Positions 14,701-27,200 of a stretch of 64,000 nt of DNA are shown here, piece after piece. Position numbers and translations under genes: made by a program. The stretch covers positions 5,450,018 through 5,514,017 of the forward strand of contig OX246743.1 of the NCBI GenBank assembly GCA_945910005.1, given 5' to 3'. The DNA comes from Isoperla grammatica. Its lineage: Eukaryota; Arthropoda; Insecta; Plecoptera; Perlodidae. The first letter of the stretch is position 1; each line of letters begins with the position of its first letter. A model generated the notes under the pieces. It worked only from the letters and a program-made list of their open reading frames with translations. It did not search any database and was not told where the DNA came from.

Positions 14701-15593
14701 TTTTTTTATTATTTTACTAGATTAGGCTTAACTTCCTAAACTTTGTATGACTTTTTTTGACTTACGTTTATGACTTTGATTAGTTGTCGTAGTTGACTTT
14801 GACTAGAGAGTACACTTGGAGGAGTGTGCTTGCATTACATTTGTCTGTGTTGTAATTGCAACCGTGTTGTAAACACGAATAGATATCGTTTATTTACATT
14901 TACATGTGGCAACAGCTTTGACTGCAGAGACCAAATAGAGGTCATTATTATTAATGATATCTATTCGTGTTCACACTTTGAAGTGATAGGCGCATTGCCA
15001 CTATCTTTGAACCAAGGTAAGACCAACACAGACAGGGCCTAAGTTTTGGTCTCAAGTGTTAATTATCCTAGGGTTGAGTCGACAGTATGAGCAAGTCCCT
15101 ATCAGCCAATGGTGTGTAATAATCATAAGTGGTCCTAAAGTTAGACCCAGCTGAAGTTAAGACTAACTTAATTGTGAATCTGGGCCCAGACAAAATAATA
15201 ATTAATAGTTCTTTTTCACCTTGATCTTGTACATGGTACAGATGTGCACTGCTCCAAAGAGAGCATGAAATAGTCATGCTGATACATAATTATTATTTAA
15301 AATGTGATAAACAATACAGTATAATGTTATAAATAATAAAAATTAAAAATTAATGCAAATAAAAATAAAAATGTAAATAAAAATGTAAAGTAAATGGTAA
15401 ATATTATTGTAACCCAACTAAATGATGTTGGAATAAAGAGTAGCGATATATATATATATATTATATAATTATTGTAAATTATCTACATATGCAAGCATAT
15501 GAGAGTATGAGAGTATGTAGTAGTAGTATGCAAACGCATGAGAATAGAGGTGCCCCCCCTACCCAATAGATTAATGTTGGAAACGGGGTCAAG

Positions 15594-15624
<31 letters not shown>

Positions 15625-18600
15625 AGCATTGCATGACAGATACAGAGATCTCTATTTGCCATCTTATATGTTTCTAGTGTGTATGTCACTTAGATAAAGA
15701 CAAAATATCTATTAAAATAATGAATATAATATATAAATGTATATAAATAAATAAATTAATATAAAGCGACAGATCTCGCGAAGTGCGGCCGTACTAAATA
15801 ATGACTGTTTTGTAGTACTAGATTTATATTTGCTGATAAATTATTGACAACTTCTGATACTTGTTCACCACAACAGTGTGTAGACGCATAAGTGATTTGT
15901 ATGAAGGCTAATAAATAATAATAATAATAATAATAAAGAATATGTGATTTGATACCTGGAGATGACATTGGTTGCAGGTGACGGTGAAGGTGAAACCCGA
16001 GGATGTTCCGTTGGGTCTGAGAGCGCACGACGTGAGCACACACAGCATGACTCTCTCTTGGGCCCCGCCAATCAGACTTAACCCCATCAACTTTAAGATC
16101 TCATTCGATGCCGTCAAGGAGTTCGTTGACTCTCAAGGCATCACACAGACACAAGTAAGAATACTACTACCGATGACCTTGACTCATACGTAAATCAATC
16201 ATTTTTATTTTAAATGTTATTTTAAAGCTACAAATACAAAAGTAAATTGTTACACGGAGTGGAGAAACTAAACTAACTCTAGTTTCTAGTTAGTTTCTCC
16301 ACTCCGACGAGTGAACAAGGCTGCCTAAGCCGAAACGTTTCGTCGTTTTGTTTATAAATATGTTCGTGTCTTCATTCTTCAGACAACTACCCAAACTTCT
16401 ACAGGTAATCTGTAGGTCGATCCCTATCACTCTTTCCCCAACAAACTTCAAATTATACACATTGATAGGCTAGACATAATATATATGTAAAATGACACTT
16501 TTATATATATGCTTTTTTGAAATCATTGGTGTCCATGAGTATGCGCGATTGACTTACTAAATACAACATGATCGTGCGTGATCATGATTGAACAGAAAAT
16601 AGTCATACATGTGTGGAAACATGAGTCAACGTGACGTGATGTGACATGAGTAAAAAATTACTCACGTGACCACCTCTATTCTTCACTGCCTTTGAATATC
16701 TTCATCGTCTAGACAATGTTTTATATTACTCACGTGACCACCTCTATTCTGCACTGCCTTTGAATATCTTCATCGTCTAGATAGATAGATAGATAGATAG
16801 TCTTTATTTGTACACATACATGGATGGATAAAATGGCGTTGTTCGATACATGTATCGCTCTTCCACACAACCATTGGATTACAAAATTAATAGCCTATAT
16901 TAACAATACTAACACAACAATGAGTGTTATTTGACTAGGATATCTTTTTTCTTTGTTATTTCAACAAAGATATCCCAGTCAAACCACACTCATAAGTAAT
17001 TACTACATATGTGACTAAAATAGGTGTGTGACTGTTTCACACACATATTATTATTATTATTATTTTTTTTTTTTTTTTATTTTTTTTCTCACAAATCCTT
17101 ACCCTGTCGTAACAATTCATAACAAAGGTCATTCACAGGTGCAAACACAATGCTTATGCCATACCCTAGCAGTTTTCCATAACCTGGATAAAGCCAGCCA
17201 GTAAATTTACTGTGCTCTTCTCACAAATGGCAGATGTATATTATCATAAGAGCGACAAGTATATATGCATATGCCATAAAATAGAAATTTGACCATGACA
17301 GTGGTTTACGTTTTGCTTGCCTTCGGATTACTATATTTTCCTTCTGTGACTTTAACAGGTGATTTTTGAAATTGATTTTAAATACGCCCAAAGACTTGTA
17401 GACAATGTTTTATAATACTCACGTGACCACCTCTATTCTGCACTGCCTTTGAATATCTTCATCGTCTAGACTATGTTTTATATTACTCACGTGACCACCT
17501 CTATTCTGCACTGCCTTTGAATATCTCCATCGTCTAGACAATGTTTTATATTACTCACGGGACCACCTCTATTCTGCACTGCCTTTGAATATCTTCATCG
17601 TCTAGACAATGTTTTATATTACTCACGTGAGCACCTCTATTCTGCACTGCCTTTGAATATCTTCATCGTCTAGACAATGTTTTATATTACTCACGTGACC
17701 ACCTCTATTCTGCACTGCCTTTGAATAACTTCATCGTCTAGACAATGTTTTATAATACTCACGTGAGCACCTCTATTCTGCACTGCCTTTGAATATCTTC
17801 ATCGTCTAGACAATGTTTTATATTACTCACGTGAGCACCTCTATTCTGCACTGCCTTTGAATATCTTCACCGTCTAGACAATGTTTTATAATACTCACGT
17901 GACCACCTCTATTCTGCACTGCCTTTGAATATCTTCATCGTCTAGACAATGTTTTATAATACTCACGTGACCACCTCTATTCTGCACTGCCTTTGAATAT
18001 CTTCATCGTCTAGACAATGTTTTATATTACTCACGTGACCACCTCTATTCTGCACTGCCTTTGAATATCTTCATCGTCTAGACAATGTTTTATAATACTC
18101 ACGTGACCACCTCTATTCTGCACTGCCTTTGAATAACTTCATCGTCTAGACAATGTTTTATAATACTCACGTGAGCACCTCTATTCTGCACTGTCTTTGA
18201 ATATCTTCATCGTCTAGACAATGTTTTATATTACTCACGTGAGCACCTCTATTCTGCACTGCCTTTGAATATCTTCACCGTCTAGACAATGTTATATAAT
18301 ACTCACGTGACCACCTCTATTCTGCACTGCTTTTGAATATCTTCATCGTCTAGACAATGTTTTATAATACTCACGTGACCACCTCTATTCTGCACTGCCT
18401 TTGAATATCTTCATCGTCTAGACTATGTTTTATATTATTCACGTGACCACCTCTATTCTGCACTGCCTTTGAATATCTTCATCGTCTAGACAATGTTTTA
18501 TAATACTCACGTGACCACCTCTATTCTGCACTGCCTTTGAATATCTTCATCGTCTAGACAATGTTTTATATTACTCACGTGACCACCTCTATTCTGCACT

Positions 18601-21255
18601 GCCTTTGAATATCTTCATCGTCTAGACAATGTTTTATAATATGGCCCAAATATTTGGTTTGTTTTACAATGGCAATGATGCTCCCACAATGACACAGTGG
18701 CATAACGTAACAGTTTGCTCTCGTCCTTTTGCCCTAAAGACTATGAGTTTCGTCTTTTTCGCACTGTAAACAAGGCCATGTTATCTTTATATCTGTCACA
18801 CGCTTAATGTACGAGTGTACGAGATGTGTGGAGTAATGTACGACTGCCAGATATTGATAGACACATGAGAACTATGTCATTTGCATAGCACAAGTCATTT
18901 ACACTGACCGAGGCTTCAAAACAACCAACATTTGCATTTATCAGTTGGACGATATTTGTTGAATAGTAGTGGAGATAACAGAACCTCTTGCCTTGCACCA
19001 CTTTCAATTGTGAAACAATGTCTACTCTTAAGCTGACTTATAATTAAATTGTACAGTTCAATAATTTCATAAGTAACTAACAATCTTTATTTCAGGTCGT
19101 ACCCAGAAGATCTCTTCTACTTGAACCTGAAATACGATCTCATACTATCAACGAGTTATCACCGTTCACTACATACAGTGTGAACGTGAGCGCTATTCCG
19201 TCCGACCACCAATACCGACCACCTACTAAAATCACTGTCACCACACAAATGGCAGGTCAGTTGGAAAATATAGTACTAGTTGTGCTTTTATTTGGAGATT
19301 AGAAATAAAATAATATTTATATTCTGCGTGGTCCACCCGAAGTGGCTCACATTTTATAAAGTATTTTTGTTACAACATTAATGTCCAGTTGAACTTCAGG
19401 CTTTTCTAGATGCCAACAAAAATCTGGTGTTTTGATTGTTTTTATAAAAAGCATGATCAAAGAGAATACAAAAATTGTTAAAAAAAATTTGAGCACTACT
19501 TCTTGGAAAATTAAGAAAAATGTATTTTTTTTATACAAGCAGATTGTTGTCTTAGCCATTTTTAAACTTTTTTGTGTGCATTTAACCTTTCCAAAGAACT
19601 GAGAATAGTCCTAATGATAAATATAACACTGGTTGTTCATACACGATTATTTTCCTGACCGTCTGAATTATCATAATAGTACCCGACATCCCAAGCTATA
19701 ACTCCCACAAAAATGTCAGCATCGTAGGCCCTACTACCACTTACCAAAGCATGAGTTAAATGTTTGTGATTACAATGATACCTCTTACGTTATGATTAAA
19801 GTCTGTGAAATTCGCATTAACTATAAAAGCGAAAAGTGAAAAATGTAATTTTTTACAAAAGCTCTCGAACTTTGGTAGGGTTATGCACGTAATAAAAGCT
19901 TGTTTCTTGCAAATTCAAGCGAAAAACTCCATTTCATGCGGTAAGTGCAAAATATACGAATTCACGCTAATTATGGCACACAATGCTTGAAATAAATATG
20001 TGTTGATCACTTTTTCACTTTCAACAATCAACCCTGTTGTTGATAGAAGTTTCTTGGTACGTGTCTTGTAGCTCCCCAACCGATGGTGAAACCCGACTTC
20101 TACGGTGTTGTGAGCGGAGTGGAGATTCAGGTGATTCTCCCGCAGGCATCTGAAGAGTACGGGCCAATCAGTCACTACTATCTCATCGTGGTTCCAGAAG
20201 ATAAACTCACTCTACACAAGAATCCTGACCAGTTCCTAACTGAAGAGGTAAGCTTGAGATGTGAAGAAATATACCACCACATGATTCATTCATTCATTCA
20301 TTTTATTAGCATCCAAAGACTTGACATGAGTACAAAGTATAGGATACAAAGAAGGATTAGGTCAAAGTATCCAGTAGAGACAGGCTACTAGGCCGGTACT
20401 AGGCTTCCCCTCCTCTCTTCCTCATTATCATTCATCAATCATCACTCATCTGGCTAAAGAGGGCATTGTGCCCTACACTTGCCTTAATTACAATAAAATG
20501 AATAAATAACTAGACCACTATCATTGCAATAAGACAAATGATTCATTGAAACAATCATAAACTAGGTACAAATTAATGTTAACATTTATTCAAAACAGCC
20601 CAAATTACTAGGGATGTGCGAGTACTCGAAAATTCGAGTCGAGTCGAGTAGTTGCCACTTGACTCGAGTGTTCGAGTATTTTTTACGAAAGTCGAGTCGA
20701 GTCGAGTAGTTGTCGACGGAGCCGCCGAATCCGAAAGGTTTAACTTTCTGCCAACAGGTAGCGCTACCAACAAATCGCGCAAGAATCGATTGTAAAATCG
20801 ATATGTTTTAGGCCTTCTAGGCCTCTACGTGACGAGCATGCGGGCCCGGTCAGCTTATTTTTGCCGTCATAAACACGACTGTAACCATTGTGGATATTGA
20901 TTTCAATTTATTTTAACGCAATATCCGAATGTAGAGGCTTATTTAAGTCGTTTTTCATTAATCCATTCTTGATTACGTGCTGCGTAGTGAACTGTCAACA
21001 GGCGGCCGCTTCCATTGCACTCGCCTGCGTCTACGATCGCGATCTCGCTTCCACTCGCGCGTCCTGCGACTAGCGCTTTCTCTCTCTCTCACGGCGGCCG
21101 ATAGCAGCCGACACGGCGAACTACTTCCGTCGCGTCTCGCTCAGACCATTGTTCTCTCGCTCTTTCTCGTTCGGCCGCATCTGTTCCGTTCTCACTTGCC
21201 GAGTGCCGGCCTGAACCAAGGGATGGCTCGCGCAAAGTACGCGCGATCTGCAAAT

Positions 21256-21289
<34 letters not shown>

Positions 21290-24200
21290 CGCTTGAGAGT
21301 GTGCGGTATCCTTTGATACGGGTCAGTTTGAACAAGCGGCCGTGGACGAATATTTAAGCAAGCATAGTTGAAAGTTCCCATTTAATATTCTTTTTTTAAT
21401 CAGTTATTTTAATTTAACCTGTTACAAAAATTAACTGGTTAACCAATATTGTGGAAGTAAATAGAAGAGTAGAGCCCCTCACTCATAAACGCTACCTATT
21501 ATGGGTAGATCAAAGTAGGTGGCATACTGCAGTCTAATTTATGCAGTACTGTGTAAGAATGAAGGTCTGCAAATTAATTTTCTAATATGAAAAGGATGGA
21601 CGGAGACTCGACTCGACTCGACTCGATACTCGCGAGTATTTAAAACTCGACTCGATACTCGACTCGAAGTCAAAAAGCACTACTCGCACATCCCTACAAA
21701 TTACTTTTAAAAGTTTAACTCATTCACACTTGTTATAGGCCTAGATGTTGTGTAATGTAATGTATGTGTCATGCAAGGCCCCAGTGTTGTTTACACTCAG
21801 CAACCTGTGCAACAGCTGCTCTGTGATGTCATCACTGGCCCAGTGATGTCATTCTGTAACCTGTACTGTACTGACTGTGTCAGTCTTCTTCATGTAAGCC
21901 TACAATAAACAACACTTTAATATCAAACAAGCATTCGTTCATACCAATGTTGTTGAATTATTTATAATTAATGTCTTGTATTTATTAGCATCCATTGATC
22001 TATGCGATACATTGATATCAGATTTGTCAAAGGAAGATTAAAATGGACACATTTTAGAGATACCAAGTACATGGCATGACAGACACGAGATGCATATGCT
22101 TACCAACAGGGTGCAAATTGACGGCTTGCCAGAGGGGTGGATGCCCAAGTGAAGTAGGCCTATCTGTGTGGGCAGTAAGGGGTCTTGGGCAAAGCCCTGC
22201 CGCCAGAGGGAAAATATTATTTTTGGGGTATTATTGCCCTTGAGATGGCCTCAGAAGTGATCTGAGAGTCCATTGGTTTGGTTTATTAATGTACAGACTA
22301 CAGATGCTTCCTGGCTAGGAATATGTAAATTGATGCATTATTTATTAACATTACGAGATAGTCACTTGATATGATATGAGATGAGATGGGTATCCAGAGG
22401 TGAGGATTTAGCCATCCCTGGCGGGGACACCTTTCAGTAAAACAGAGCCAGGGATGAAATTACCAGAGGAGGGGAAATCCCCCTCATCCCCCCCCCCATC
22501 AATTCTCACCCTGCTTACCAATGAGAATAACCAAAGTGTTTATATGGCATTGTGTTGGGATGACAGCAATTCATAGAGAGAATAAAAGGAGCTAAATATG
22601 AGAAAAGATTTGAAATTGTCTTTAAATGAGAGAATGAGGAAGGGATAATTATTTTGTTTTATATTGACATTACTTTTAGAGAGCTTCCCCTTGTTACAAC
22701 CCTGGTTTGTCTGTGTGTGCAGATGATTGCCAACAAGGGTGCAAAGCAGGAGCGTGAGAACTCACCGTACGTCGCCGCCAAGTTCCCGCAACGCAACATT
22801 CCGTACACATTCCACATGGGCAGCGGGGATACTTACGAGGGATTCCTCAACCGTAAACTGGAGCGCGGAAAGAGATATCGTATCTTCGTCAGGGCCGTGG
22901 TAGATACTCCACAGAAGGTGAGTTATCTAATCGTCTCAGTACAAGGGGAATGGAAAACCATAAAATAGCAAAGCCAACGGTTTAGCCGCGGTCGCTTAGC
23001 CGGTTTCCATACGAACACCGGAGTTAAGCAACCTCGGGCTAGGTCAGGAGGTGGATGGGTGACTACTCTCCTCTGAAACACTAGTTCCCGTTGGTTAGAG
23101 CAGATTGGAGGGTTCGAAAGCTTGTGTAACAGCTTCGTTCTTCTCGTCAACTGCTCGGCAGTCCAGGTTAGTGGAGGAACCTATATGACTGGTCAAAGTT
23201 ACGCCGTCCTTTCTGATGGGACATAAAGCTGATGGTCCCCTTGGTACTTTTCGACATGAGTAGGCTACGTGCCGGTACCAGGCTTCCCCTCCTCCCTTCT
23301 TCATCATCATGCATCGTTGTTAATCATCCGTTGTTATACTGGTCACTGTTAAATAGCATAAAATGCTGTATGGGGCCAATTCATAAATAAATACAAAAAA
23401 GTATAAAGAAACAACAAACCAAACTATACTGTACTATATTGAAAGAAAAACAATAATAAAAATGCATTGATATATTGTTAAATTAATATCAAAAATAAAT
23501 GTTGTTTTCAGCACCTGTACACCTCGAGCCCATTCTCCGAGTTCCTTGCCCTGGACATGCGCCAGGTCCCCCCCGGCGCCCCTCCGAGCCGGCCCAACCC
23601 CAACGTTCCGTCCGAGAACACAGAAGTGTCCGTCATCTCAAACACGGAGGAGGCGGGAATGGTCTGGGTCATAGGACCGATCATACTCGCGCTGATGCTC
23701 TCCATTTGTTTCGTGCTGCTCTTCATTATTAAGAAGTGAGTTGTAACTAATAATCACATCATCTCAAACACGGAGGAGGCGGGGATGGTCTGGGTCATAG
23801 GACCGATCATACTCGCGCTGATGCTCTCCATTTGTTTCGTGCTGCTCTTCATTATTAAGAAGTGAGTTGTAACTAATAATCACATCATCTCAAACACGGA
23901 GGAGGCGGGGATGGTCTGGGTCATAGGACCGATCATACTCGCGCTGATGCTCTCCATTTGTTTCGTGCTGCTCTTCATTATTAAGAAGTGAGTTGTTACT
24001 AATAATCACATCATCGCAATCACACGAGGAGGCGGGAATGGTCTGGGTCATAGGACCGATCATACTCGCGCTGATGCTCTCCATTTGTTTCGTGCTGCTC
24101 TTCATTATTAAGAAGTGAGTTGTTACTAATAATCACATCATCGCAATCACACGAGGAGGCGGGAATGGTCTGGGTCATAGGACCGATCATACTCGCGCTG

Positions 24201-27200
24201 ATGCTCTCCATTTGTTTCGTGCTGCTCTTCATTATTAAGAAGTGAGTTGTTACTAATAATCACATCATCGCAATCACACGAGGAGGCGGGAATGGTCTGG
24301 GTCATAGGACCGATCATACTCGCGCTGATGCTCTCCATTTGTTTCGTGCTGCTCTTCATTATTAAGAAGTGAGTTGTTACTAATAATCACATCATCGCAA
24401 TCACACGAGGAGGCGGGAATGGTCTGGGTCATAGGACCGATCATACTCGCGCTGATGCTCTCCATTTGTTTCGTGCTGCTCTTCATTATTAAGAAGTGAG
24501 TTGTTACTAATAATCACATCATCGCAATCACACGAGGAGGCGGGAATGGTCTGGGTCATAGGACCGATCATACTCGCGCTGATGCTCTCCATTTGTTTCG
24601 TGCTGCTCTTCATTATTAAGAAGTGAGTTGTTACTAATAATCACATCATCGCAATCACACGAGGAGGCGGGAATGGTCTGGGTCATAGGACCGATCATAC
24701 TCGCGCTGATGCTCTCCATTTGTTTCGTGCTGCTCTTCATTATTAAGAAGTGAGTTGTAACTAATAATCACATCATCGCAATCACACGAGGAGGCGGGAA
24801 TGGTCTGGGTCATAGGACCGATCATACTCGCGCTGATGCTCTCCATTTGTTTCGTGCTGCTCTTCATTATCAAGAAGTGAGTTGTAACTAATAATCACAT
24901 CATCGCAATCACACGAGGAGGCGGGAATGGTCTGGGTCATAGGACCGATCATACTCGCGCTGATGCTCTCCATTTGTTTCGTGCTGCTTTTCATTATTAA
25001 GAAGTGAGTTGTAACTAATAATCACATCATCTCAAACACGGAGGAGGCGGGAATGGTCTGGGTCATAGGACCCATCATACTCGCGCTGATGCTCTCCATT
25101 TGTTTCGTGCTGCTCTTCATTATTAAGAAGTGAGTTGTAACGGCCTTGTTGATTCTGGCACTTGTGTCCACAGGTGTTTGCACTGTCCAATCACTGATTC
25201 ATATGTTTCGTATTTGAAATATCGATCTTTGATTGGTTATCGCTCACTCGTCGATGGTGTTCGAAGCCTACAGGGTTGGTTTAGTCACTTTAAATTAAAG
25301 TCCCCCACTGCAAATCAGTTTAGTTACTGAGTGGGTAGACTCTAAATGTGAATTTATTTTATTTATTTAACTAGTAGGGATGCGCGAGTACTGGAAAACT
25401 CGAGTAAAGTTGAGTAGCTGGTACTAAATCGAACGCGAGCGAGTTTTTCATGATATTCGAGTCGAGTCGAGTATTCCCGCTGTTTAATTTGAACGGAAGT
25501 CTACCGAGCGCCCATGCGAGAAAAATGCAGACTACCATCTGCAACATCATTTCGGCTGTAGTGACGTCATTTCCCCAGAATGCATTTCGGGCATGACTTC
25601 GGCAATATGGCCGACAATGGCAACTTATTGTTGACGTCTTGAAACTTGTGAAATAAAAGGCAATAACATACATCAAGTTTTAGTATTTCATTTAAACATG
25701 TAATAGCCTACATTTATGCCAAATTATGAGGTATAATCACATGAAATATCATAGACCCCGTAGAGATGCGGAGACTCAACTGCTACTGTTGCTTGACGGG
25801 TGATATTGTTCCAGACGACGGCAGCCCTGCAAGGCCCCCGACCAAGCTGCCGTCACTCGTCCCCTGATGGCCGCTGATGTCAGCACCAGTCACGCCCCCA
25901 CAGACCCCGTAGAGATGCGGAGACTCAACTTCCAGACGCCCGGAATGATCTCCCACCCCCCCATACCCATCTCCGAGCTGAACAACCACATAGAGAGACT
26001 CAAGGCTAACGACAATCTAAAGTTCTCACAAGAATATGAGGTAGGTTTACGTTTTTATGATTATGTTTCTAAATTCTTCTTTTCTTCCATTGTATTGTCG
26101 TAATAAATATGACTATTTAGTTCGGGAGCCACCCTTGAAAAATGTTGATATTTCGGGGTGTTAGCTGCACCCCTGTTGAGGCAGAAATTGCAATACATCA
26201 TTAGAGAGATAAAAGTAATGTGCATATCAAGGCACCGTGCCTTTTTTGCCTCAGTGGTGCAAACGGAAAATAATCGTATCTAAGTGACGGCACTTGCACG
26301 AATTAATGGGCATGCACGGATACGAATGTCGGGTACCATTACCCTTTTATCATAATCAATATTATATGTGTTATATATCAAATGAAAGCTATTGAAACAC
26401 ACAATACAACTGTATAACATTCAAGAAGTTACATTATATACCGTGTCATAAAATGTAATCAACATCCGGAAATTTGTCTTTTTCAATTAGGTAATATCTT
26501 ATAAGTTTTGTTATGGTACTAAACAAATCGAAATCTTAATATACGAAGCATTGATAATAACGACCATTTAGTTATTAAAAAGTTATGGCTCTTGCATTTT
26601 GTTTGTATTTATGAAATTACGCCAGTAATGAGTAGTTTTCCACGGCAATCTGTAGCTTATCCGCAAAGATGGATACGTTTTTGATCTCTTATAATTTGAT
26701 CAATATGAGAATTTTCTTTAATAAAAGTTCAGTACGTAATACATATCAGTAGATTACATGGTTTTCAACAGTGAAATGCTTGTCTTTTATTATAATTCGG
26801 GAATTATGAATTTTTTTATCGTGATAAAAAGACTTTTTTTAACGATCACACATTTCTCAGTAAAATAGTAGAAACAACGATGCCTTCATAGAAGTAAAAA
26901 TCAAACAAGAATGATTTCACATTCACATTTAATACACATCCACAATTTGTTTTATCAATATGTGTATAACTTACGAGATAAAAATTGGTTTGTGAGATGA
27001 TGTAGTACAAAATGACATAGTTTCTCGTCTCCAGAAGTTGTGAGGCTCGCTAACTAGCCCCTAAACGCAGTAGGATATCGGCGGGGGGAGACAGGGTGTA
27101 AAGCGGCATGCCAAGGTTGAATAGACTGAATGGGACGGTTGTTGTGACGGAGCGGAAGGTGGTCGTAAATGAAAATAAAACGATAAAACGATAAACCTTT

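Noticed and set aside
22973..23098. Functional 5S rRNA gene
   Set aside because: Too many changes in the stems, no T-run terminator, and it is fused to a SINE body and tail.
23890..24994. Series of 70-codon antisense frames
   Set aside because: They are the reverse strand of the repeated transmembrane exon; identical frames recur only because the DNA repeats.
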